The notes under the pieces were generated by a model that saw only the letters and a list, made by a program, of their open reading frames with translations, made no database searches and was not told the origin of the DNA. Shown here piece by piece: positions 42,302-51,073 of a DNA stretch of 64,000 bases. The position numbers were made by a program, and so were the translations under genes. This stretch comes from DATDIC01 sp963777625 (lineage in GTDB: Bacteria > Pseudomonadota > Alphaproteobacteria > Acetobacterales > Acetobacteraceae). The stretch covers positions 62,001-126,000 of the forward strand of contig CAVZRO010000029.1 of NCBI GenBank assembly GCA_963777625.1, given 5' to 3'. Position 1 is the first letter of the stretch. Each line of letters begins with the position of its first letter.

Positions 42302-44104
42302 ATGGACACGGCCCAAGTGGATAAACCACTGTCGGATCAGCCGCTGGCCCGCAAGAGCCGGATGATTCCGCGCAGCGGCGGCCGGCTGGTCGCAGACGCG
42401 CTGGTTGCGCAGGGCATCGATCACGCGTTTGCCGTGCCGGGCGAAAGCTATCTCGACGTACTCGACGGATTGTACGATGTGCGCCAGAAAGTGAAACTGG
42501 TCACCTGCCGGTTCGAGGCTGGCGCGGTGAACATGGCGGAGGCGTATGGCAAGCTGCATGGTCGTCCGGCCGCCGCCTTTGTCACCCGCGGCCCGGGTGC
42601 CTGCCACGGCGCGATCGGTGTGCATATCGCGATGCAGGACAGCACGCCGCTGATCCTGTTCATCGGCCAGATCCCGCTGGAAAACTCAGGCCGTGACGCG
42701 TTCCAGGAAATCGACTATCGGCGGATGTTCAGCCCGATCGCGAAATGGGTGACGCAGATCGACGAGGCCAGGCGCATTCCCGAAATCGTGGCGCATGCCG
42801 TGGATGTCGCAACATCGGGCCGCCCCGGTCCCGTGGTCGTCGCGTTGTCCGAGGAAATGCAGCGCGACATTGTCGAGGTTGCGAATATCCCGCGTGCTGC
42901 CGTCAGTCCGGCGCATCCCGATCCGACGGCATTGACCCAGTTGCGCACGCTGCTCGGCCGTGCCCGCAAGCCGCTGGCGGTGCTCGGAGGCTCCTGCTGG
43001 TCCGCCGATGGGCGGCGTGCCATCCGCGACTTCCTGCACGGCAACGCGGTGCCGGTGTGCGTCGGCTTCCGTCGTCAGGCGATGTACGACGGTACGCTGG
43101 ATAATTTCGCCGGCGATCTGGGGGTGGGATCGGATCCGGCGTTGCTGGCGAAAGCAAAAGAAGCGGACCTGATCCTGGCGATCGGGTCACGCCTGGGCGA
43201 TACGGTCACGCAAGGTTACACGCTGTTCGAACCGGCGGGCGCCGTGCCGATCATCCAGGTGCATCCCGATGGCGCGGAAATTGGCCGCGTCTTCCGCCCG
43301 GCACTTGGCATCGTGGCAGACCTGAACGCGTTCGCGCAGGCTGCTGCCGCGATGGAACCGGTGCGGGCGACCTGGGATTCCTGGACCGCCGAACTGCGCG
43401 CGTTGCGCGATGCCGGACGCGAGGTGCCTGACTATGCCGGGCCGCTTAATCTCGGCACCGCCATGCGCGAGTTGGAACGACTGCTTGATCGCGACGCCAT
43501 TGTTACAACCGACGCCGGAAACTTTGCCGGATGGGCGACCCGCTTCATCGATTTCAAGGAGCAGCAGCGCTATATCGGCCCGACGAACGGCGCGATGGGC
43601 TATAGCGTGCCCGCCGCGATCGGCGCCAAGATCGCGTTTCCCGACCGTATGGTGGTGTCGCTGGTCGGCGATGGCGGCTTCCTCATGACCGGGCAGGAAA
43701 TTGCCACGGCGTTCCATCATGGCGTGGCGCCGATCGTGCTGGTGTTCAACAACCAGATGTACGGTACTATCCGCATGCACCAGGAGCGCGCCTATCCGGG
43801 GCGTGTTTCCGGCACCGGCCTCACCAACCCCGACTTCGCCAAGTTCATCGAGGCATTCGGCGGCCATGGCGAGGTGGTCGGCGTGACGGAGGATTTCGCT
43901 CCCGCCTTCGGCCGCGCGGTAAATAGCGGCCGCCCGGCGGTGATCGAGCTGCGCATGAACCCGGAGCAGATCACCACGCGTGCCACTATCGCTGCTTTGC
44001 GCGGCGGCAAGCCGACGAAATTTGCCGCCAAAACGAAGCGGGCGCCTGCCATGAAACACCCGCTGCTCGGCGCGCGTGGCAAGTCAGCGCCCAAGCGCCT
44101 CTGA
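42302..44104 (+). CDS. Thiamine-diphosphate enzyme, acetolactate synthase-like
   Basis: About 600 residues with the three ThDP-enzyme domains. The N-terminal Pyr domain (DHAFAVPGESYLDVLDGLYD) has the activating Glu in TCRFEAGAVNMAEAYGKLHGRPA. The C-terminal PP domain carries the ThDP motif GDGGFLMTGQEIATAFHHGVAPIVLVFNN. A lysine-rich tail (about 30 residues after AALRGG) is unusual for the family. The enzyme resembles IlvB-like or sulfoacetaldehyde/oxalyl-type decarboxylases. No ilvN/ilvH small subunit is present, so I do not call it ilvB. The divergent RAM-domain protein might regulate it. Start 42302 has GGGAG upstream. Confidence 0.9.
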   Translation: MDTAQVDKPLSDQPLARKSRMIPRSGGRLVADALVAQGIDHAFAVPGESYLDVLDGLYDVRQKVKLVTCRFEAGAVNMAEAYGKLHGRPAAAFVTRGPGACHGAIGVHIAMQDSTPLILFIGQIPLENSGRDAFQEIDYRRMFSPIAKWVTQIDEARRIPEIVAHAVDVATSGRPGPVVVALSEEMQRDIVEVANIPRAAVSPAHPDPTALTQLRTLLGRARKPLAVLGGSCWSADGRRAIRDFLHGNAVPVCVGFRRQAMYDGTLDNFAGDLGVGSDPALLAKAKEADLILAIGSRLGDTVTQGYTLFEPAGAVPIIQVHPDGAEIGRVFRPALGIVADLNAFAQAAAAMEPVRATWDSWTAELRALRDAGREVPDYAGPLNLGTAMRELERLLDRDAIVTTDAGNFAGWATRFIDFKEQQRYIGPTNGAMGYSVPAAIGAKIAFPDRMVVSLVGDGGFLMTGQEIATAFHHGVAPIVLVFNNQMYGTIRMHQERAYPGRVSGTGLTNPDFAKFIEAFGGHGEVVGVTEDFAPAFGRAVNSGRPAVIELRMNPEQITTRATIAALRGGKPTKFAAKTKRAPAMKHPLLGARGKSAPKRL

Positions 44105-45737
44105 GTCCCGTGCCTTGCTGTACCGGCTGACCCACCGGTTCAGTATCGACCCGGCCGGCCGCCAGGTCTCTGCCGTCAGCATCGCCGATGCGGCGGCGGC
44201 GTATCGCGCCCATCGCCTCGATTTGGCCGCCGACATCTGCCACGGGATGCTGGCGTACGATCCGCGGCATCCGGATGCGCTGCACCTGCTTGGTGTCATC
44301 TGCACCGAACGCAACGAGCCCGAGCAGGCGCTGGCGTGGCTCATCCGCGCGGAACGCGAAGAGGCCCACTCCGCGCGCCTGCAATATCATATCGGCAACG
44401 CCTTGCTCGCGCTGGAGCGCCACGCCGATGCGGAAGCGCGCTTCCGTGCCGCGGTCGCGCTCGATCCTCAGCTGATGGACGCTTACAACAATCTCGGCAC
44501 CGCGCTGCGCGCCCAGGGGCAAGAAGACGCGGCCGAGACTTGCTACCATCGTATCGTCGCGCTGCGCCCGGACTACCCGGCCGCGCATTACAATCTGGGA
44601 CTGGCTCAGGCGAAGCGGGGTGACCTGGACGCTGCCGTTGTCAGTTTCCGTACCGCCCTGGCCTGCCCGGTCGCCGATGCTCCGCCGGAGCGGCTCGCCG
44701 ACGTACACGATTCGCTGGCGCGGGTTCTGATCGAGCTGGAGCGATGTGACGAGGCGCTGGCCATTTGCCGTGCCCGCCAGGCGCTTAGGCCTGACGATCC
44801 GGGCGGCGAATGGCACGAAGCCCTGGCCCTGCTGACGCTCGGGCGGTTTGCCGAAGCCTGGCCGAAATATGAGCGCCGCTGGGAGCTGCCCGGGTTCCGT
44901 TCCGAGGACGATCCGCCGCCGGCGCCACCGGTTCCCGATGTGACCGATCTGCACGGCAGGCGCGTGCTGCTGCGCGCCGAACAGGGCCGCGGCGATGTCA
45001 TCCAGTTCGCCCGCTATGTGCCGCATGTGGCCGCCATCGCGGCTTCGGTCGCGCTGGTAGTACCGGACGACCTGGTTGCACTCATGCGCAGCCTGCCCAG
45101 AGTGGCCGAGGTTATCGCCGATCGCGGGTCCGATCCCCCGCATGATATCGCCGCCGCCCTGCTCAGCCTGCCGCTGATTCTCGGCACTGACCTGAACACC
45201 GTTCCGGCCGACGTGCCCTATCTGCATCCCCCGGCCGACCGGCTGGATTACTGGCGGCAACGTATCGGGCCACGGAGCCGCCCGCGTGTGGGTCTTTGCT
45301 GGCGGGGGTCGCAGCACATTCCCGAACGATCCATGCCGCTCGCGGACCTGGCACCCCTGCTGAGCCGGCGGGATATTGAGTTGCACGCCGTTCAGATCGA
45401 GATTCCGGACTCCGACCGCGCCTGCATCGTGGCAAATCCGGCGGTGACTTTGCACGAGGCGGCGCTGACCGACTTCGCGGAGACGGCCGCCCTGCTGTGG
45501 CTGATGGACCTGGTCATTTCGGTGGACACGTCTGTGGCGCACCTAGCCGGTGCGCTTGGCCGGCCGACTTGGATCATGCTACGACGAACCCCGGACTGGC
45601 GGTGGTTGCTTGGGCGCCAGGACAGCCCGTGGTATCCTACGGTACGGCTGTTCCGCCAGGACCGGTACGGTGGCTGGCCCGCGGTCGTCGATGCCGTGCA
45701 CTGCGCGCTTGCAGACTGTGTCAGCGACCCGAGATGA
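44076..45737 (+). CDS. TPR protein with C-terminal GT9-like glycosyltransferase domain
   Basis: 553 residues. The first 270 are TPR repeats (ADAEARFRAAVALDPQLMDAYNNLGTALRAQGQ; AETCYHRIVALRPDYPAAHYNLGLAQAKRGD). A second domain follows, with GRRVLLRAEQGRGDVIQFARYVP, RPRVGLCWRGSQHIPERSMPLADLAPLL and LIWLMDLVISVDTSVAHLAGALGRPTWIMLRRTPDWRWLLG, which is the GT9-like motif set seen in TPR-GT proteins of Proteobacteria. Probably modifies a cell-surface glycan or protein. Its start overlaps the preceding gene by 29 bases; no later start was convincing. Confidence 0.88.
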   Translation: MASQRPSASESRALLYRLTHRFSIDPAGRQVSAVSIADAAAAYRAHRLDLAADICHGMLAYDPRHPDALHLLGVICTERNEPEQALAWLIRAEREEAHSARLQYHIGNALLALERHADAEARFRAAVALDPQLMDAYNNLGTALRAQGQEDAAETCYHRIVALRPDYPAAHYNLGLAQAKRGDLDAAVVSFRTALACPVADAPPERLADVHDSLARVLIELERCDEALAICRARQALRPDDPGGEWHEALALLTLGRFAEAWPKYERRWELPGFRSEDDPPPAPPVPDVTDLHGRRVLLRAEQGRGDVIQFARYVPHVAAIAASVALVVPDDLVALMRSLPRVAEVIADRGSDPPHDIAAALLSLPLILGTDLNTVPADVPYLHPPADRLDYWRQRIGPRSRPRVGLCWRGSQHIPERSMPLADLAPLLSRRDIELHAVQIEIPDSDRACIVANPAVTLHEAALTDFAETAALLWLMDLVISVDTSVAHLAGALGRPTWIMLRRTPDWRWLLGRQDSPWYPTVRLFRQDRYGGWPAVVDAVHCALADCVSDPR

Positions 45738-45786
45738 TGCCGCGGCCTTATCCGTGCCCAGCATGCTCGTTCAGCAGGATTATTCA

Positions 45787-47220
45787 ATGAAGTCAGCCCT
45801 TTTCGCCATTCTCGCCGCGGGTTTTCTCACCGCCGTCCAGCCCTCGCCCGGCTTCGCCGGCGACCTCCCGGTGAGCTGGAGCGATGTCGCACGCTCAGTG
45901 CTGCCCGGCGTCGTGAGCATCTCGGTGGAAAAGATCGTCCATGACGGCACCAATCACGGTGAGGGCCGGCGCGAGATGTTCTACGGCTCCGGCTTCATCA
46001 TCGACCCCGCCGGAACGATTGTAACGAACCGGCACGTCATTGATGGTGCCGTATGGATCACCGTCTCTTTCGCTGACCGAAGCCAGGCACGGGGATTTCT
46101 CATTGCGGCCTGCGGTCTGATGGATCTTGCCGTTGTTAAAGTGGATGCCGGTCGGCCTTTGCCGTACCTGACATTCGCCGACAGCGACCGTCTGCGGATT
46201 GGCGATCCCGTGCTGGCCGTCGGCAATCCGCTCGGCCTTGGGATGTCGGTCAGTGCCGGCATCGTCAGTGCGCTGAACCGTAATATCATGGAAACCCCGT
46301 TCGACGACGACATCCAGACCGATGCGGCGATCAATCACGGCAATTCCGGTGGGCCGCTGATCGACACCAAAGGACAAGTTGTAGGGGTTAACACCGCGCT
46401 GACCACACTCGATGCGAATGGCGGCTCCATAGGCATCGGTTACGCTATCCCATCGGATGAAACCAACTATGTCGTGCACCAGTTGTTGGACCCGCATCTA
46501 CGGCCGCCGGGCTGGATCGGCGCGCATCTGCAGGATGTCACGCCAGATCTGGCGCGCGCATTCGGTCTGGGTTGGGCGCATGGGTTTATTGTAACCGGAA
46601 CCGACCCGGGGAGCTCGGCAGCCGAGGTGCTGCGATCCGGCGATATCATCCTGCGTTTCGGGGAGCTTGAGCCGGTAGACACCCGGGCCCTGCTGCGCGA
46701 CATCCTGGTGATGCCCACCAACCAGTACGTGCCGGTGATCATCTGGCGGAATGGGCAGCAGCAGGAAGTCGCCGTGGAGGTGGTCCCCTGGCCGAATCTG
46801 AAAATCGAGCGCGGGGACATGATCGCGAGTGTCGCCAGCGCGCAGCAGTCGCGTCCGCCGGAGCTTGGCTTGAAACTCGCGCCGGTGACCGATGCAGTCC
46901 GCAAGCAGTTCTCACTGGCGGAGAGCGAGGGGGTGATGGTCACCGCCGTCGATCCTGACGCGCAGGTCTACGACCGTGGTGTCACCCCCGGTGACGTGAT
47001 CGTGAAGGTGCAGGACACGCCGGTGACATCGCCGGACCAGGTGCAGCGACTGGTCGATGAGGTGCGGGTGCATCAGCAGATGATCGCACTGCTGGTGATC
47101 GAAAAGGGTGCGCCTCGATGGATCACGGTATATCTCGGCACCAATGGCCCGCCACCGCCGGCGCAGGCGCCCGCCAAGGGAAGCATCCCAGAGGTCGCGT
47201 CCAGTGCGGCGAAACCCTGA
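45787..47220 (+). CDS. Periplasmic HtrA/DegP-like serine protease with PDZ domains
   Basis: 477 residues. A signal peptide (MKSALFAILAAGFLTAVQPSPGFAG) directs export. The trypsin-like catalytic triad is His83 (VTNRHVI), Asp113 (GLMDLAVVKV) and Ser187 (NHGNSGGPL). Two PDZ domains follow (about 265-350 and 380-460; EGVMVTAVDPDAQVYDRGVTPGDVIVKV in the second). It is therefore a DegP/DegQ-type protein quality-control protease. Start at 45787 is set by the signal peptide; the frame upstream to 45550 is unrelated. Confidence 0.95.
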   Translation: MKSALFAILAAGFLTAVQPSPGFAGDLPVSWSDVARSVLPGVVSISVEKIVHDGTNHGEGRREMFYGSGFIIDPAGTIVTNRHVIDGAVWITVSFADRSQARGFLIAACGLMDLAVVKVDAGRPLPYLTFADSDRLRIGDPVLAVGNPLGLGMSVSAGIVSALNRNIMETPFDDDIQTDAAINHGNSGGPLIDTKGQVVGVNTALTTLDANGGSIGIGYAIPSDETNYVVHQLLDPHLRPPGWIGAHLQDVTPDLARAFGLGWAHGFIVTGTDPGSSAAEVLRSGDIILRFGELEPVDTRALLRDILVMPTNQYVPVIIWRNGQQQEVAVEVVPWPNLKIERGDMIASVASAQQSRPPELGLKLAPVTDAVRKQFSLAESEGVMVTAVDPDAQVYDRGVTPGDVIVKVQDTPVTSPDQVQRLVDEVRVHQQMIALLVIEKGAPRWITVYLGTNGPPPPAQAPAKGSIPEVASSAAKP

Positions 47221-47289
47221 CCGCGCCGGCGTGCTGAGGCGGCTAATTGGTGGGACTGAACCTGCTCCCGCTCCGAGGCGCGATCTGCT

Positions 47290-47955
47290 CTAGCTGTAAC
47301 GTTCCTCAGTCCAGGGATCGGCGTTGTTGTGGTACCCACGCTGCTCCCAGAACCCCGGCCGATCGTTCAGGCTGATTTCTATTCGGCGGACCCATTTCGC
47401 TGATTTCCAGAAATAGAGCCGCGGGATAACCACACGCACGGGACCGCCGTGCACGCGGGAAATCGGCTCGCCATTCCATTCGCACGCCAGCAATACGTCC
47501 GGCTGATTGAACTGATCGAGTCGAACATTGGTCGTGTAGCCATCATAGGAATGGAAAATCACGTGTCGAGCTTCGTCCTTCGGCTGCGCCGATTGCAGCA
47601 GCGTGTGCGCTGCCACGCCGCGCCAGAGATTGTCGTAGCGCGACCATTGCGTGACACAATGAATGTCTGACACCGTCTCGCCCTGTGGGAGCGCCATGAA
47701 CTCATCGAGCGATAGACTCAATGGATGGATTACCGCACCATCCACATCGAGCCGAAACTTTGCGGCAGTGACATTGGGCTGGACACCGAGATCGAGTACC
47801 GGCCAGTCACGCACAAGCTTCTGTCCGGGTGGCAACCGTGCGACAGTCGGATCGGCGGTGGTTCCTGTTAGCAGCCGCCCTTCGCGTGCCCACGCCTGTT
47901 TTGCCGCAACCAGCTTGTTGCGCCGCACGTCTGTCGTGTCCTGTTCGTCAGCCAT
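47290..47955 (-). CDS. Sulfite oxidase-like molybdopterin-dependent oxidoreductase
   Basis: 221 residues of the molybdopterin-binding sulfite-oxidase family (YuiH-type). The N-terminal LPPGQKLVRDWPVLDLGVQPNVTAAKFRLDVDGAV is typical. The molybdenum-ligating Cys lies in SDIHCVTQWSRYDNLWRGV. The C-terminal EPISRVHGGPVRVVIPRLYFWKSAKWVRRIEI is intact. There is no signal peptide, so it is probably cytosolic. Start at 47955 (MADEQDTT) is preferred to 47985. Same strand as two further molybdenum genes upstream (a second Mo oxidoreductase and a Mop protein). Confidence 0.92.
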   Translation of the reverse strand: MADEQDTTDVRRNKLVAAKQAWAREGRLLTGTTADPTVARLPPGQKLVRDWPVLDLGVQPNVTAAKFRLDVDGAVIHPLSLSLDEFMALPQGETVSDIHCVTQWSRYDNLWRGVAAHTLLQSAQPKDEARHVIFHSYDGYTTNVRLDQFNQPDVLLACEWNGEPISRVHGGPVRVVIPRLYFWKSAKWVRRIEISLNDRPGFWEQRGYHNNADPWTEERYS

Positions 47956-47993
47956 TCGACCCCTGTAGCCTCTGGTTGCCGTCAAGTCGTTGG

Positions 47994-48490
47994 CTAATGG
48001 ACTGCAATACTCACGACATCGCGAACGCTGCGACCGCCACGGCGGTCACCTGGAACGATCAGCCGTGGGTGATTCTGTATGGGGGCGCCGTTCCGAGTGC
48101 GGCAAGGAGAACGGCTTTCCCTTCGAACGAGGGGTCGATCTCGGCCAACGCGAGCACGGATGTGTAGCCATCCACGCCGGTAACCGTTACCACCTGACGC
48201 ACATGGTCGCGCGGTGCGGCGGGGTCGATCATCCCGGCGTGTTCCAGCACGGTCCACAGCAATGCACCGCTGTAGGTGGCCTGTTCTTGCCCGTGCTCGC
48301 CCTGAAACGATACCGCCATGCTGGTTGCGGGAAGCGCCTGAAGTTGGGCGAGCGTGAGGCTTTGGGCCTGATGTCCAGGGGCTTCCATTCGCAGACCGGC
48401 CTGCTGCGCACGGGCAGTGAATTCAGGCGATGTACACACCAGAGCGACCCACGCCAGCGCGCTTAATGTCGCCCTGGTGCCTGGAGTCAT
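47994..48490 (-). pseudogene. Exported molybdopterin-binding oxidoreductase, frameshifted
   Basis: Starts at 48490 with a signal peptide (MTPGTRATLSALAWVALVCTSPEFTARA) and follows the family pattern LTLAQLQALPATSMAVSFQGEHG, VLEHAGMIDPA and VTGVDGYTSVLALAEIDPSFEGKAVLLA. The frame changes near 48094, and the second frame gives RNGAPIQNHPRLIVPGDRRGGRSVRDVVSIAV, the expected C-terminus. The join needs one base more (CTC[C]GG), so a missing C on the minus strand is most likely. The intact join would be about 165 residues. Without repair the predicted protein stops at 48059, losing the conserved C-terminal strand. Confidence 0.8.
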
Positions 48491-48497
48491 GTGGTGG

Positions 48498-48704
48498 CTA
48501 CTTCGCCACCATGACGTCAGACGCTTTGATCACCGCGATCGCCTCGTCACCCACCTTGATAGCGAGCTCATCGATAGCTTCATTGGTAATCGAAGAGGTG
48601 ATTATCACGCCACTGCCGATATCGATGCGGACATGTCCTGTGGTCTGGCCTTTGACGACGGACTGAACTTTTCCCTTGATCTGATTGCGCGCGCTTAGTT
48701 TCAT
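48498..48704 (-). CDS. Mop-like molybdate-binding (TOBE) protein
   Basis: 68 residues: MKLSARNQIKGKVQSVVKGQTTGHVRIDIGSGVIITSSITNEAIDELAIKVGDEAIAVIKASDVMVAK, one TOBE/Mop domain. Small Mop proteins bind molybdate oxyanions in the cytosol for storage or supply. Start at 48704; the frame to 48743 adds 13 unrelated residues. It is the first gene of a set with two molybdopterin enzymes on the same strand. Confidence 0.93.
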   Translation of the reverse strand: MKLSARNQIKGKVQSVVKGQTTGHVRIDIGSGVIITSSITNEAIDELAIKVGDEAIAVIKASDVMVAK

Positions 48705-48850
48705 CGCTTGCCTCCGCGTGGTGTCACGACGGCAATATCGCACATCGCACTGACAGTGTCACCGCTGGTACAGTCGGGCAGGTGGCGCTCTGGTGTTCGG
48801 GCAGAGCGCGGTGGAAAAGATCTGATTGTGGACGGGGCGGCAGCGGTTAT

Positions 48851-49312
48851 CTAGCTTTTCAACAGCACGATCGCCTCGATCTCGACCGCAATATTGCGCG
48901 GCAAGCTGCCCATGCCGACAGCCGAGCGGGCCGGTCGTCCGTTCTCACCAAAAACGGACACGAACAGATCGGTGCAGCCGTCGATGACCTTTGGGTGATC
49001 AGCGAAATGAGGGACTGCGTTGACCATGCCAAAAACCTTCAACACGGTCTCAACCCGATCCAGCGAGCCCGCGGCGGCACGCATATTGACCAACAGATTG
49101 AGGGCGCAGACCCGAGCAGCCTCAATGGCTCGCGCCATCGGCACATCGGCGCCGACTTTTCCGGTGATCAGCGTGCCGTCGGGCTGGCGAGGGCCGACAC
49201 CGGAAAGGAACAGCAGGTTGCCTGCCAGGCGATACGGTACATAAGTGCCCAGCGGCTCCGGTGGCGGTGGCAGGACATGGCCGAGATCCTTCAGGCGTTG
49301 TTCGGCGCTCAT
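48851..49312 (-). CDS. RidA/YjgF family enamine-imine deaminase
   Basis: 153 residues. LFLSGVGPRQPDGTLITGKVGADV, then ARVCALNLLVNMRAAAGSLDRVETVLKVFGMVNAV and GMGSLPRNIAVEIEAIVLL. The usual RidA catalytic Arg position reads ...GRPARSAVGMGSLPRN, so the Arg is retained. These proteins clear reactive enamines or act in specific catabolism. It is divergent from an FAD-dependent hydroxy-acid dehydrogenase with 75 bases between. Confidence 0.93.
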   Translation of the reverse strand: MSAEQRLKDLGHVLPPPPEPLGTYVPYRLAGNLLFLSGVGPRQPDGTLITGKVGADVPMARAIEAARVCALNLLVNMRAAAGSLDRVETVLKVFGMVNAVPHFADHPKVIDGCTDLFVSVFGENGRPARSAVGMGSLPRNIAVEIEAIVLLKS

Positions 49313-49387
49313 GTATGTGACCTCCAGGGTGGCGGTTGCGTGCAGCTTACCCGAATTTAGGTTGCGATGACACGGAGGGATTGATCC

Positions 49388-50818
49388 ATGCCCGGCATTA
49401 CACCAGTCGCCGCATCGCTGATTGACGCGATCGGTTCGGTGGTCGGCGAACGTGGGCTGCTGACCGACGCCGCAGATATGGCAGGTTATCTGGAGGATTG
49501 GCGGCGTCTGTTCGTCGGGCGTGCGCGGGCGGTGGTTCGGCCGGCAAGCACGCGGGAGGTCGCCGAGGTGGTCGCGCTATGTGCTGGCGCCGGTGTCCCC
49601 GTGGTGCCGCAGGGCGGCAACACGTCGATGGTCGGCGGGGCCACGCCGGATGAAGACGGGCGGGCGATCATCCTGAGCCTCGCCCGGATGAACCGGGTGC
49701 GGCAGCTCGATCCGGTGGACCTGACCATGACGATCGAGGCGGGAGCGACATTGAAGGCCGCGCAGATAGCCGCCGGCGACGCCGGCTGCATGCTGCCATT
49801 GTCGATTTCCTCGGAAGGGTCGGCGCAGATCGGCGGTGTACTGGGCGCCAATGCGGGCGGCAATAACACAGTGCGGTACGGCAACGCGCGCGACCTGGTG
49901 CTGGGGCTGGAGGTGGTGCTGCCCGACGGGCAGATATGGAACGGACTTCGGCGCTTGCGGAAGGACAATACCGGCTACTGCCTGCGCCAGCTTTTCGTGG
50001 GGTCGGAAGGGACCTTGGGGGTCATCACGGCCGCAGTGCTGAAGCTGGCGGCACAGCCGCGCGAGATTGCCGTCGCGCTATGCGCGGTACCGACAGCGGA
50101 AGCCGCGCTGGACCTTTTTGCGCGATTTCAGGCCAACGACCCGGCAGACGTGCAGGCTTTCGAATATATGTCCGGTTCCGGGATGAGTTTCGTGCTGCGG
50201 CACATCCAAGGCACCACGCTCCCGTTGGCCCAGCCGGCTGAGCATTACGTGCTGGTGGAACTGGCAACGCCGCGCCCGGATGCCGAGTTGCGTAGTGCGC
50301 TGGAGCGGGTACTCGAGACCGCCCTCGGAGGAGGTGTCGTGGAGGATGCAGCCATTGCGGAAAGCGAAGCACAGCGCGCCGCCATTTGGAAGCTGCGAGA
50401 GGAGCATTCGGAAGCGCAGAAGCGCGAAGGGGCATCGGTGAAGAATGACGTATCGGTGCCGGTTTCGAAGGTGCCGGCGTTCCTTCGGGATGCGACCGCG
50501 GCCTGTATCACGCTGATGCCGGGAATCCGCCCCGCCCCGTTCGGTCATATCGGCGACGGCAACATCCATTTCAATCTGGAACAGCCAGAGGGTGCGGACG
50601 CTGCGTGGTTCTTGTCGCATGATCATGCGATCATGGACACGGTCAACGATGTCGTGCGTCGCTACGACGGAAGCTTCTCGGCCGAGCATGGGGTCGGTCG
50701 GCTGAAGCCGTATATGATGCCGGATTGGCGTGGCGGCGTGGAACTGAACCTGATGCGGCGTATCAAAGCGGCGCTGGACCCACAGGGGATCATGAACCCG
50801 GGGAAACTGCTGCCGTGA
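49388..50818 (+). CDS. FAD-linked D-2-hydroxy-acid dehydrogenase (GlcD/D-lactate dehydrogenase family)
   Basis: 476 residues. The FAD-binding (PCMH-type) part has PQGGNTSMVGGATPDEDGRAIILSL and RLRKDNTGYCLRQLFVGSEGTLGVITAAVLKL. The C-terminal FAD-oxidase_C domain carries a metal site, GHIGDGNIHFN, and EHGVGRLKPYMM. Such enzymes oxidise D-lactate, D-2-hydroxyglutarate or glycolate and pass electrons to an acceptor. The substrate cannot be separated by sequence alone. No signal peptide or Fe-S partner gene is adjacent. Confidence 0.92.
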   Translation: MPGITPVAASLIDAIGSVVGERGLLTDAADMAGYLEDWRRLFVGRARAVVRPASTREVAEVVALCAGAGVPVVPQGGNTSMVGGATPDEDGRAIILSLARMNRVRQLDPVDLTMTIEAGATLKAAQIAAGDAGCMLPLSISSEGSAQIGGVLGANAGGNNTVRYGNARDLVLGLEVVLPDGQIWNGLRRLRKDNTGYCLRQLFVGSEGTLGVITAAVLKLAAQPREIAVALCAVPTAEAALDLFARFQANDPADVQAFEYMSGSGMSFVLRHIQGTTLPLAQPAEHYVLVELATPRPDAELRSALERVLETALGGGVVEDAAIAESEAQRAAIWKLREEHSEAQKREGASVKNDVSVPVSKVPAFLRDATAACITLMPGIRPAPFGHIGDGNIHFNLEQPEGADAAWFLSHDHAIMDTVNDVVRRYDGSFSAEHGVGRLKPYMMPDWRGGVELNLMRRIKAALDPQGIMNPGKLLP

Positions 50819-51073
50819 AGCCGATTGCGGCGAGGACGAGATTCAGGCGCGGAAGTTGAGCTTTCAGTACACGGAATAGGCTCGGCCCGACGGCGTCAAC
50901 AGGCTTGGGGATATCCATCGACAAGGTGATGACGGCGGAAATGGCGGAATCAACAGTCCGATGCCTGCGTGGGCGCTGCGGATTCCTCAATGCGCCAAAG
51001 CAGCGCAGTCGAACACCGCCCGCCCTGATACGCAGCGCTTCTGTCCGGTTTCGCCGCAGATGAGGACACGAGC

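Noticed and set aside
42302..44104. Definite ilvB assignment
   Set aside because: No regulatory small subunit gene is present and the Lys-rich tail is atypical, so only acetolactate-synthase-like is claimed.
4851..48490. Programmed frameshifting as the cause of the split genes
   Set aside because: The break points share no slippery heptamer or common stem, and lie in unrelated genes; error or recent mutation fits better.
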